A stretch of DNA of 20,511 nt from Polyangiaceae bacterium. Its GTDB lineage: Bacteria > Myxococcota > Polyangia > Polyangiales > Polyangiaceae. Positions within the stretch are counted from its first letter, which is position 1. Each line of letters begins with the position of its first letter. The translations under genes and the position numbers were made by a program. The DNA is taken from the NCBI GenBank assembly GCA_025936205.1, contig JAICTU010000111.1, forward strand, positions 1-20,511, in the 5' to 3' direction. Shown piece after piece: positions 6,883 to 13,831 of this stretch. The notes below the pieces were generated by a model that worked only from the letters and a program-made list of their open reading frames with translations, was not told the origin of the DNA and ran no database searches.

Positions 6883-7047
6883 ATGAGGCAGCTCGAGAGC
6901 AACGGCACGCAGATGCGAACGCCCCCGGAGGACCCAGGTAAAGACCCCGGGTCTGCTTCAGAATGGGACACCGAGACGGACGTCATGCCGCCCGAGACGA
7001 GCCGCCAGCTGCGACGCATTTCCCGGCAGCTGCAGCAAGGTCAGTAA
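6883..7047 (+). CDS. Small protein, 54 residues, unknown
   Basis: The ATG at 6883 is preceded by GGCGAGG at good spacing, and the frame ends at TAA 7047. The product starts MRQLESNGTQMRTPPEDPGK, continues Pro/Asp/Glu-rich and ends in a basic, glutamine-rich, possibly helical tail (SRQLRRISRQLQQGQ). Third codon positions are mostly G or C, as in neighbouring genes, which argues for coding. It is divergent from the lipoprotein gene (103 bp between starts) and is followed 13 nt later by a perfect hairpin at 7061-7076. It has no membrane segment or known motif. It could be chance, because the same strand also carries a longer antisense frame over the lipoprotein gene in the same phase. Confidence 0.45.
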   Translation: MRQLESNGTQMRTPPEDPGKDPGSASEWDTETDVMPPETSRQLRRISRQLQQGQ

Positions 7048-7060
7048 AGCCCCGTCCGAA

Positions 7061-7076
7061 GCTCTCGATCGAGAGC
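7061..7076. terminator. Perfect hairpin between convergent genes
   Basis: GCTCTC-GATC-GAGAGC is a perfect 6-bp stem with a 4-nt loop. It lies 13 nt after the small gene's stop on the plus strand and 3 nt after the PEGA gene's stop on the minus strand, as expected for a shared terminator. No U-tract follows in either direction. Confidence 0.45.
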
Positions 7077-7079
7077 CCG

Positions 7080-9074
7080 TCAGAAGCTCTCGGAAATCGT
7101 GAAGCTCTTGCCGGCTTCGGCGCTGATGGTCTTGGGCTTGCGCTCGGCGCCGTGAATGAAGATCACGCGGTGCTCCCCCGGGTCCACCGCGATATCTCGC
7201 AGCGGGGTAGTCCCGAGCGGCTTGCCGTCGAGCAGCACGTTCGAGGGCGGCGTCGAGGTCAGCGTCAGCTTCGCGCTGCCGGCCGCCACGGCGGGGGCCT
7301 CAGGCTCCGCGGTATCCGTGTCGCTGTCGTTGGGGGCGCCGAAGCCGGTGGTCGAGCGACGCGGCTTGGGTTCCGCGCCGCGCTGGCCGAGCGTGATCTC
7401 GATCGTCTTCTCGGCCTGACCGTCGTCGAAGACGATGGGCTGCTCGAACGTGGCGAATCCCTTGCGGCGCGCGATCAACACGTGCGGGCGATCGGTCTCT
7501 ACCTCCAGGCGCACCGGCAACGGCGGCAACACGCGCCGCGAGTCCCCCACCTTGAGCGTGACCTCGGCGTCTTCCGCGCCTTCCCCGGCGCGGATCGTGG
7601 CCAGCCCCTTGACCACCTTCAGCCGAATCGGCCCGATCGGCGTCATGCGATCGGGATCGACCACGATGCGCTGCTGGAAGACTTCATAGCGAGGGCCGCC
7701 ATTCACCTGAATCACGTGCTCGCCGGGCTCCATCTCGCGCAGCTCTTGCGGCAGCGGACCGAACTCTTTGCCGTCGACCAGCAGCGTGAGCCCCGTGCCT
7801 TCGCCGAAGACCTTGATGCCGGTGCCGGCGCGGATCAGCTGCACGTTGTGCACTGCCGTTTGGCCGCTGACGATGGCCACCGCACTCTTGGCCGTGGCCT
7901 GGTAGCCCGCGGCTCGCACCTCTACGTAGTGCGTGCCCGCCTTGAGGCTCGGGATCTCGCAGGGCGACGTCTTGCAGCGCAGCTTGTTGTCGAGCACGAC
8001 CTCGACCGCGGAGAGCTCCTTGTTGCCCGGGCCGCCCGCGACGGTCACGGTGAGCGCGCCCTTTTTCGGCAGCATGAACCAGGCGAGCAACGCCACGATC
8101 AGCGCGGCGGCAAACGCGAGCGCATACGGCAGGCGCTGGCTCGGCGCCGGCTGGGGCGGCAGCGAGAAAGTGGCGTCTCGAACCTCGGGCGGGGCAGTGA
8201 TGCGCCCACCAAACGCCGCAGCGGGCGTGAGCCCCCCGGGGGGCAAGATGTTGCCTGGAGGCCGCGACATGGGCGGCGGGGGACGGCCCAGTAGATCGGC
8301 GCCCACCACCGGCTGCAGCAGGCTCTGGGCGGCCGCCTGCGTGTCTTTGTCGTAGATCGTCGTCTTGTCGTCGTCGTCGTCCCAGCCGGGCTCGGCCGTG
8401 GCCGGGCCAGCTGCCGCGGGCGCCGCAGCGGACGCGACGGCCGCCGACGCGAGGGCCGCGGCTGCGGTCGAAACAGAATCGTGGGTGCGAGTGTCGATGG
8501 ACCGCGCCGGAGCGCTACCGAGCGGCGCCGCAGCTCGCGCTGCAGAGCTCGCGGGCGCGGTGGTTGCCCAAGAGTCGAGCCCGAGCCCGCCTCTGCCTTT
8601 GGCGTCTTTGAGCGCGAGCGGGATGTCGACGGTGCCTGCTGGCGTGACCTCATTGCGCTCGGCATCGTCGAGGCGGCGGGGGGCGGTCGCTTGCAACGCG
8701 AGACCCGCGAGCCCGGCGGGGCGAGAGGAGGGCGGCGGTAGACCCGCCGCCGCGCCCGGGGCGCGGGGTGTCCCCGGAGAATTCAACGGGGGCGGACCCG
8801 AACGGCGCGGCCGCTGCGAGGGCGGCGGCGGTGGAACACTGCGCGTCGCATTCGGGCTGCTGCCGGGCACCGGCGGAAGTGGCGGTGCTGAACTCAGCGC
8901 CGGCGCAGCCGCAGGCGCACGCGGCGTGATCGGACCCGTGGAGCTCGAGCTGCCGTCGGGTATCGGAATACCCATCAGCGTCTTCTTGCTGTCGGTGATC
9001 GGGATGCCGTCCGGCGTTTGAGGCTTCAGGTCGTTGAAAACGTCAAGGTCGGATTCGCCCTTGTCGGTGCTCAT
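7080..9074 (-). CDS. PEGA-repeat membrane protein with long disordered cytoplasmic arm
   Basis: A 664-residue protein. Residues 1-315 are Pro/Ala/Ser-rich and probably disordered, with short conserved-looking motifs: KKTLMGIPIPD (30-40) and an acidic WDDDDDKTTIYDKD (231-244). One transmembrane helix follows at about 316-335 (PYALAFAAALIVALLAWFML). The rest lies outside the cytoplasm as about four PEGA-like beta repeats (about 339-415, 418-486, 488-562 and 601-661), each with the pattern 'V-x-V-D-G-K-x-L-G-x-x-P-x-x-x-x-x-x-x-P-G-x-H-x-V'. The last one is the clearest (SNVLLDGKPLGTTPL, DPGEHRVIF). PEGA domains occur in envelope and S-layer-like proteins and in myxobacterial kinase-associated proteins; the function here is unknown. 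AGAGG before the ATG at 9074 supports the start. Its own promoter probably lies in 9075-9337. Confidence 0.88.
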   Translation of the reverse strand: MSTDKGESDLDVFNDLKPQTPDGIPITDSKKTLMGIPIPDGSSSSTGPITPRAPAAAPALSSAPPLPPVPGSSPNATRSVPPPPPSQRPRRSGPPPLNSPGTPRAPGAAAGLPPPSSRPAGLAGLALQATAPRRLDDAERNEVTPAGTVDIPLALKDAKGRGGLGLDSWATTAPASSAARAAAPLGSAPARSIDTRTHDSVSTAAAALASAAVASAAAPAAAGPATAEPGWDDDDDKTTIYDKDTQAAAQSLLQPVVGADLLGRPPPPMSRPPGNILPPGGLTPAAAFGGRITAPPEVRDATFSLPPQPAPSQRLPYALAFAAALIVALLAWFMLPKKGALTVTVAGGPGNKELSAVEVVLDNKLRCKTSPCEIPSLKAGTHYVEVRAAGYQATAKSAVAIVSGQTAVHNVQLIRAGTGIKVFGEGTGLTLLVDGKEFGPLPQELREMEPGEHVIQVNGGPRYEVFQQRIVVDPDRMTPIGPIRLKVVKGLATIRAGEGAEDAEVTLKVGDSRRVLPPLPVRLEVETDRPHVLIARRKGFATFEQPIVFDDGQAEKTIEITLGQRGAEPKPRRSTTGFGAPNDSDTDTAEPEAPAVAAGSAKLTLTSTPPSNVLLDGKPLGTTPLRDIAVDPGEHRVIFIHGAERKPKTISAEAGKSFTISESF
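8756..8775 (-). repeat. 20-bp GC-rich element, copy A (in the PEGA gene)
   Basis: On the minus strand this reads GGGGACACCCCGCGCCCCGG and matches 19 of 20 bases of the element at 10125-10144 in rimO. Here it encodes GTPRAP within the disordered arm of the PEGA protein. Confidence 0.7.
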
Positions 9075-9187
9075 GAGCCTCTGTCTCCCGTACTCCAGCC
9101 GCGCTCAAATCAGAAAGGGGGCGGGCTGTGCCTGCACACGAGCAGGCGCCCGAAAAAGTAGCAGCCGCCCGAGCTGACTATTAGCCC

Positions 9188-9193
9188 ATAATA
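9188..9193 (-). promoter_or_regulatory. Possible -10 element for the PEGA gene
   Basis: TATTAT on the minus strand lies in a locally A/T-rich patch about 115 nt before the PEGA start codon. No good -35 hexamer is visible at 16-18 nt. A GCCTGC/GCAGGC hairpin (9130-9147) would fall in the resulting 5' leader. Confidence 0.22.
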
Positions 9194-9256
9194 GGGATGC
9201 CAAGAACAAATTGACAGCCGGTTTGTTTTGCGTCGGGGAAGTTTTCGAATGGGCCT

Positions 9257-9282
9257 GGAAAGGCTGTTTCCGAGCCTCTTCC
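9257..9282 (-). terminator. Stem-loop downstream of rimO
   Basis: GGAA-AGGCT (9257-9265) pairs with AGCCT-C-TTCC (9273-9282) around a 7-nt loop, with one bulged C. It lies about 55 nt past the rimO stop and may end the pyrC-carA-rimO transcript. No U-run follows. Confidence 0.35.
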
Positions 9283-9337
9283 GACGCTGTTTCGAACTCC
9301 TGACGCAGCTGCGCTCGACAGGTCGCGCCGCGTAACT

Positions 9338-10918
9338 TCAGCTGATCGTGCGCAGGGCGATCACGCCCCGCCGGCGCTCGACCGGCTTGGACGGTTCGGC
9401 CGTGGTCGCCCGGGCTGCGAGCGAATTGGCTGCGGGCGAATTGGCTGCGGGCGAATTGGCTGCGGGCGAATTGGCTGCGGGCGAATTGGCTGCGGGCGAG
9501 TTGCCGCGGCGCGCCGCGGGCGCAGCCTCGTTGCCCGGCTCCTCCAGGTTCGGATAGGCCTCCGCCAGCAGATCGTATTCGGTGACCGAGACGACCTTCG
9601 CCGTGCACAGCGTGCCTGGCTGAACAGGGCCGTGCGACAGGTAGACCGCGCCGTCTACTTCCGGTGCCTGGCCCGCGTGCCTTCCGACCATCACCAGGTC
9701 GCTCTCGTCGCTCGCGCCCTCGACCAAGACGCTCAGCTCTTGGCCGACGCGCGCCTGGTTCTTCTTCAGCGTGATCCCGCGCTGCAGCTCGATCAATTGC
9801 TCGGCGCGCTCGGAGCAGGTCTGCTCGTCCACCTTGCCGTCGAGGCCGTGGCTCGCGCAGGTCTCCTCGTCGGAGTACTGGAACACGCCGACGTGGTCGA
9901 ACTCCACCTCGCGCACCAAGTCGAGCAGCTGCTGGAACTCGTCCTCGGTTTCCCCCGGATGTCCGACGATGAACGAGGTGCGCAGCACGGCCTGGGGCAC
10001 GGCCTCGCGCAGCCGGCGCACCACCGCGCGCAGATCCGTGCTGCCGCCGCGGCGCATGCGCTTGAGCATGGCCGGGGCCGCGTGCTGCAGCGGCATGTCG
10101 ATGTAGGGCAGCAGCTGGGGCAAGCCGGGGCGGGGGGTGTCCCCGCGGGATCCGCCGAGTAGCTCCAGAAGGCGCGCATCCAGCTTCTCCGGGTAGAGAT
10201 AGTGCAAGCGCAACCAGGCGATGTCTTTGACTTCGAGCAGGCGCTCCAGCAGACCCGCCAGCGTCTCGGCGGGCGCGAGATCGCGGCCGTACGCCACGGT
10301 GTCCTGCGACACCAGATTCAGCTCCAGCACGCCCTGCGCGGCCAGTTGCTCGGCTTCGCGCACGATGTCGTCGATGCGCCGCGAGCGCTGCTTGCCACGG
10401 ATCTCCGGGATCACGCAGAAGCCGCAGTTGCGGTTGCAGCCCTCGGCGATCTTCAGATACGCGCTCGCGCCGCGGGTGCTCAGTGTGCGCGGGTCGCTCG
10501 CCTGGATCACCCAGTCCGCGGGGTTGCCGACCCAGACGCGCGGGGCCTCGCCCTTCAGCACCGAGCCGAGCTTGAGCATATCGCTCGAGCCAAGGAAGTG
10601 GTCCACTTCGGGCAGCTCGGAGGCGAGGTCTCCGGAGTAGCGCTGGCTCAGGCAACCCGTCACCACCAGCTTCTTGCACGCGCCCTCGCGCTTCAGCTCC
10701 GACAGCTCGAGGATCGTGTCGATCGACTCGCGCTTGGCGGCCTCGATGAAGCCGCAGGTGTTGATCACGATGACTTCGGCGCGCTCCGCCTCGTCGGTCG
10801 GCACGAAGCCACGCTCGCGCGCGACGCCCATCATCACCTCCGAATCGACCCGATTCTTCGGGCAACCCAGGCTGACGAAATGGATGCGCGCAGAGCGCTT
10901 CTTCGTGGAGGTTTTCAC
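9338..10918 (-). CDS. rimO: Ribosomal protein S12 methylthiotransferase RimO with C-terminal pentapeptide-repeat tail
   Basis: A 526-residue radical-SAM methylthiotransferase that adds a methylthio group to an Asp of ribosomal protein S12. The family signature [12 protein letters not shown] is present. Cys19, Cys55 and Cys89 bind the auxiliary cluster, and CNRNCGFC (Cys161, 165, 168) binds the SAM cluster. The TRAM domain ends near residue 452. It is about 80 residues longer than usual. About 10 residues ([10 protein letters not shown] region, near 254-266) are inserted before the conserved [10 protein letters not shown], and a 72-residue tail contains five perfect NSPAA repeats plus a sixth variant (473-502). 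The GTG start at 10918 overlaps the carA stop in GTGA, with AAAAGG 4 nt upstream, so translation is probably coupled to carA. Confidence 0.95.
   Translation of the reverse strand: MKTSTKKRSARIHFVSLGCPKNRVDSEVMMGVARERGFVPTDEAERAEVIVINTCGFIEAAKRESIDTILELSELKREGACKKLVVTGCLSQRYSGDLASELPEVDHFLGSSDMLKLGSVLKGEAPRVWVGNPADWVIQASDPRTLSTRGASAYLKIAEGCNRNCGFCVIPEIRGKQRSRRIDDIVREAEQLAAQGVLELNLVSQDTVAYGRDLAPAETLAGLLERLLEVKDIAWLRLHYLYPEKLDARLLELLGGSRGDTPRPGLPQLLPYIDMPLQHAAPAMLKRMRRGGSTDLRAVVRRLREAVPQAVLRTSFIVGHPGETEDEFQQLLDLVREVEFDHVGVFQYSDEETCASHGLDGKVDEQTCSERAEQLIELQRGITLKKNQARVGQELSVLVEGASDESDLVMVGRHAGQAPEVDGAVYLSHGPVQPGTLCTAKVVSVTEYDLLAEAYPNLEEPGNEAAPAARRGNSPAANSPAANSPAANSPAANSPAANSLAARATTAEPSKPVERRRGVIALRTIS
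9421..9510 (-). repeat. 15-bp in-frame tandem repeat in the rimO tail
   Basis: On the plus strand the unit GCGAATTGGCTGCGG occurs five times without error (9421-9495), plus a degenerate sixth copy at 9496-9510. On the coding strand it reads AAT-TCG-CCC-GCA-GCC, giving N-S-P-A-A. Perfect identity at silent sites means recent expansion or gene-conversion-like homogenisation. Confidence 0.97.
10125..10144 (-). repeat. 20-bp GC-rich element, copy B (in rimO)
   Basis: On the minus strand this reads GGGGACACCCCCCGCCCCGG, 19 of 20 bases identical to copy A at 8756-8775. Here it encodes GDTPRPG, inside a stretch that RimO homologues such as the E. coli enzyme lack. The reading frame differs by one from copy A. 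Confidence 0.7.
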
Positions 10919-12075
10919 GGCGCCTTTTCTAGCATGGCGTCCGTGAAACGGCGGAACAGGTACAGCGCATCGTGGGGGCCGGCCGCAGCTTCGGGGTGAT
11001 ACTGCACACTGAAGGCGTTCGCATCCGGCACGCTCAGACCCTCGCTGGTGCCGTCGTTCAGGTGCGTATGCGTGCTCAGCGCGCGCGAGCCGAGCGAGCC
11101 GATGTCCACGCAGAAGCCGTGGTTTTGCAGCGTGATCTCGACGCGCCCCGTCTGCAGATCCTTGACCGGTTGGTTCAAGCCGCGGTGGCCGAACTTCAGC
11201 TTGTAGGTCTTGCCGCCGACCGCCAGAGCCAGCAGCTGATGCCCGAGACAGATCCCGAACATGGGCTTTTTGCCGAGCAGATCCCGGATGGTGCCGACGG
11301 CATAACCCACCGCGGCCGGGTCACCTGGGCCGCTCGAGAGGAAGATACCGTCCGGCTTCAGCGCCAGGATCTGAGCGGCGCTGGTCGAGGCGGGCACCGC
11401 CGTGACGCGGCAGCCGGAGTCCACCAGGCAGCGCAGGATGTTGCGCTTGGCGCCGAAATCCATCGCGACCACGTGCAGCGGCCGCTCGTGGTTCAAGCGG
11501 CCGGCGCCGGTTACCGGCGCGTGCGGATCGAACGAGACACGCCAGTCGCCGCGCGACTCCTCGAAGGCGTAGCTCTCGGCGGGGGTGACGCGGGCCACCA
11601 GATCGAGCCCGTTCATGTCCGGGGCGGCGCGCGCGCGGTCGACCAGCTCGGCGGGCGGAGCGCTGCCGATGCAGGCGTTCTGCGCGCCGCGGTCGCGCAG
11701 CGTGCGCACGAGCAGGCGCGTGTCGATGCCGCCGATCGCGGTCACGTTGTTGCGCGCGAGATATTGCTCGAGCGACTCGCGGCTGCGGTGGTTGGAGGGC
11801 ACGTCGCAGGGCTCGCGCACCACGAAACCGGCGACGTGGGGCGTACCGCGCCGGCTCTCGGCGTCTTCCAGCGTGATGCCGGTATTGCCGATGTGCGGGT
11901 TGGTCATGCACACGATCTGCCCGGCGTACGAGGGATCGGTGAGGACCTCCTGGTAGCCGGTCATGCCCGTGGTGAACACGGCCTCGCCGACGACGCTTTG
12001 TTCGGCGCCCCAGAGATAGCCCTGGAACGTCGTGCCGTCCGCGAGGGCGAGATGAGCGGTCTTGCGATGGTTCAC
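10915..12075 (-). CDS. carA: Carbamoyl-phosphate synthase small (glutaminase) subunit
   Basis: A 386-residue subunit that hydrolyses glutamine and passes ammonia to CarB for carbamoyl phosphate, the precursor of pyrimidines and arginine. The N-terminal CPSase_sm domain shows [20 protein letters not shown]. The C-terminal class I glutamine amidotransferase has SSGPGDP, the nucleophile Cys276 in [12 protein letters not shown], and His360/Glu362 in YHPEA. The length fits (E. coli CarA has 382). I chose the GTG at 12075 over an ATG at 12108 because the latter lies inside the upstream gene, while GGAG sits 5 nt before the GTG and the protein then starts like other CarA proteins. It begins 1 nt after the pyrC-like stop, and its TGA overlaps the rimO GTG. 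carB is not in the window. Confidence 0.97.
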   Translation of the reverse strand: MNHRKTAHLALADGTTFQGYLWGAEQSVVGEAVFTTGMTGYQEVLTDPSYAGQIVCMTNPHIGNTGITLEDAESRRGTPHVAGFVVREPCDVPSNHRSRESLEQYLARNNVTAIGGIDTRLLVRTLRDRGAQNACIGSAPPAELVDRARAAPDMNGLDLVARVTPAESYAFEESRGDWRVSFDPHAPVTGAGRLNHERPLHVVAMDFGAKRNILRCLVDSGCRVTAVPASTSAAQILALKPDGIFLSSGPGDPAAVGYAVGTIRDLLGKKPMFGICLGHQLLALAVGGKTYKLKFGHRGLNQPVKDLQTGRVEITLQNHGFCVDIGSLGSRALSTHTHLNDGTSEGLSVPDANAFSVQYHPEAAAGPHDALYLFRRFTDAMLEKAP

Positions 12076-12084
12076 GCTAGCTCC
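12076..12084 (-). promoter_or_regulatory. Ribosome-binding site that decides the carA start
   Basis: GGAG (minus strand, 12084-12081) followed by CTAGC and then GTG at 12075. The site overlaps the end of the pyrC-like gene, whose TAG stop lies inside the spacer, so carA translation is probably coupled to it. Confidence 0.7.
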
Positions 12085-13420
12085 GCCGAGGTGCTGCCGG
12101 CTCGGCAAACCGGTCGAAAGCGACGCGGCCCTGGGCCAGCGTCAGCTCGATGCGCCCGGGCAACGAACGCCCGAGCAGAGGACTGTTGCGACTCTTGCTG
12201 CGCAGGCTGCTGGCGTCCACCAGCCAGCGCTGCTCCGGCGCCACCAGCACCAGATCGGCGCGCTCGCCCAGCGCGAGCGACGGCGCGGGCAGACCGAGCA
12301 CGCTCGCAGGGCCCACGGTCAACGCCGACACCGCGCGCGCCAGACTGAGCCGATGTTCGAGTACCAACGACAGGAGCAGCCCGAAGCACACGCCGAGCCC
12401 GACCGCGCCGGGCTCCGCCTCGGTAAACTCGCAATCTTTCTGCAGCGTCGAGTGCGGGCGGTGGTCGCTGACCACGGCGTCGATCACTCCCTCGGCCAAG
12501 CCTTCGCGCAGGGCCTGCAGGTCCTTCGCGTGGCGCAGCGGCGGCTCCAGCTTCAGGTTGGAGTCGTAGCTCTCCAGCGCTTCTTCCGAGAACAGCAGAT
12601 GATGGATGCCTGCGGCACAGCTCACCCGGGCCCCGCGCTGCTTGGCGAGACGGATGGCCTCGAGCGAGCGCGCCGTCGACACCAGCGAGGCGTGATAGCG
12701 GCCGCCGGTGTACTCGGCGAGCAACACGTCCCGGGCCACCATGCTGTCTTCCGCCACGCTGGGCGCTCCGCGCAGCCCGAGCCGCGTGGCGACCGCGCCG
12801 TCGTTCATGTCGGTGCCCATCGAGAGCGCCGGATCCTGAGCGTGCTGGAACACCGGCAGCTCGAAATCTCGCGCGTACTCGAGCACGCGGCGCAGCACCG
12901 CAGCGGAGCTGATGCAATGATTCGCGTCGCCGACGGCGACCGCCCCGGCGTCGCGCAGCGCTCCCATCTCGGTGAGCAGCTGACCCTTCAGGGCCTGGGT
13001 GGCGGCCGCGATCGGCCGCAGCTGAACGGGGCTGACGGAGGCGGCGCGGTGCCGCAGCCAGTCGGTGACGACAGGCTGGTCGTTGATCGGGTCGGTGTCG
13101 GGAGTGCAACAGACCTGTGGGAAGCCGCCGGCCGCCGCCGCCGCCAGACCGGTGGCGAGATCTTCCTTGTACTCGAGTCCCGGCTCACCCAGGTGCGCGC
13201 GCAGGTCGATGAAACCCGGCAGCAGCCAGTGACCGCTCGCATCGATCACGCGCGCGCGCGTGGCATCGCTCAGCGAGCGCCCGGCGCCGGGGCCCAGGCG
13301 CGTGAGGACGCCCCGTTCGAGCACTGCATCGACCTGTTGATCCAGGCCACGACCGGGGTCAAATGCCCGGGCGTTCTGCAGAACTAGCAGCTCTACCGGT
13401 GGCAACACGCCGCGGCTCAT
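12077..13420 (-). CDS. pyrC: Dihydroorotase homologue, probably catalytically inactive (PyrX/PyrC'-like)
   Basis: A 447-residue class I dihydroorotase-type amidohydrolase by overall sequence ([45 protein letters not shown]). Key residues are changed. The metal and substrate motif H-x-H-x-R is R74-A-H76-L-G78; PNT is PDT (Asp108); the His of the HxxHVST strand is Leu246; KVNPPLR is KLEPPLR. Asp165, His193 and Asp319 remain. Such loss resembles the non-catalytic pseudo-dihydroorotases of Pseudomonas, which are structural partners of aspartate transcarbamoylase. It heads the operon with carA and rimO; pyrB is not in view. The ATG at 13420 fits the usual N-terminus; the open frame runs 31 codons further upstream. 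The symbol denotes homology, not activity. Confidence 0.88.
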   Translation of the reverse strand: MSRGVLPPVELLVLQNARAFDPGRGLDQQVDAVLERGVLTRLGPGAGRSLSDATRARVIDASGHWLLPGFIDLRAHLGEPGLEYKEDLATGLAAAAAGGFPQVCCTPDTDPINDQPVVTDWLRHRAASVSPVQLRPIAAATQALKGQLLTEMGALRDAGAVAVGDANHCISSAAVLRRVLEYARDFELPVFQHAQDPALSMGTDMNDGAVATRLGLRGAPSVAEDSMVARDVLLAEYTGGRYHASLVSTARSLEAIRLAKQRGARVSCAAGIHHLLFSEEALESYDSNLKLEPPLRHAKDLQALREGLAEGVIDAVVSDHRPHSTLQKDCEFTEAEPGAVGLGVCFGLLLSLVLEHRLSLARAVSALTVGPASVLGLPAPSLALGERADLVLVAPEQRWLVDASSLRSKSRNSPLLGRSLPGRIELTLAQGRVAFDRFAEPAAPRRS

Positions 13421-13831
13421 ACCACCGCTTGGACGTGCGCCGCGGAAAATCGCAAAGCCAGCGGTCGAGTCCGCGCGCAACGATCCGGGCCGGCGGGGTG
13501 GCACTACCTCCAACCGCGTCGGTCAACGGGCCGTCAGGCGCGTTAAAGGTCTGAGGAGGGAGTGCTCGGAGGGGCGCCTGGACGGCTCGAGCGTCTGACG
13601 GTCGACCGGTGAATCGCGATGAAATGTCGTGTGCTTTTTTCCCGGAGAGGTCATTGTCCTCTACTCCGGAAACGGTCTCTGTTCGTTGGGGTACGAGAGA
13701 ATCGTTGGCCGCCCGACAGTCGTTGCCGATAACATTCGCGGGGGTGACCCCGCAATCCGAGCTCGCGTCCAGCGAGCTGGGCTGATTTGTGCGGGCGCAC
13801 CCCGCCCCGAGAACCTCTGCTCGCCTAGCTT
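13421..13831. other. Divergent intergenic region, 411 bp
   Basis: This lies between the starts of the pyrC-like operon (minus) and the TPR gene (plus). I found no convincing -35/-10 pair for either. It holds several hairpins: CCGG-AGAGG/CCTCT-ACT-CCGG (13642-13669, just after a run of six T), a perfect GTGA-loop hairpin (13738-13753) and a 7-bp stem (13760-13778). A 68-codon frame from the GTG at 13629 ends in an ATGA overlap with the TPR start, but its third-position G/C (about two thirds) is lower than in true genes here, so I do not call it a gene. Confidence 0.6.
13738..13778 (+). promoter_or_regulatory. Tandem hairpins in the TPR gene leader
   Basis: GCGGGG-GTGA-CCCCGC (13738-13753) is a perfect 6-bp stem closed by a GNRA-type tetraloop. 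After 6 nt comes AGCTCGC-GTCCA-GCGAGCT (13760-13778). A weaker GTGC/GCAC hairpin follows at 13789-13800. They end about 30-50 nt before the TPR start codon, which has no Shine-Dalgarno. A leader RNA structure that affects translation is possible but unproven. Confidence 0.35.

Noticed and set aside
6780..7019. An 80-codon N-terminal extension of the lipoprotein
   Set aside because: The extension has no signal features and runs across the divergent small gene. Starting at 6779 gives a plausible lipoprotein signal peptide.
9205..9235. A TTGACA hexamer on the plus strand as a -35 element
   Set aside because: No -10 hexamer follows at 16-18 nt, and no plus-strand gene lies downstream.
9105..10865. 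A 586-codon minus-strand frame overlapping rimO in another phase
   Set aside because: The rimO frame has all six cluster cysteines and the family signature; the other frame has Arg/Gly/Ala-rich shadow composition.
13642..13669. The hairpin beside a T-run as an intrinsic terminator
   Set aside because: The six-T run lies before the hairpin on the plus strand and is A-rich after it on the minus strand, so the polarity is wrong in both directions.
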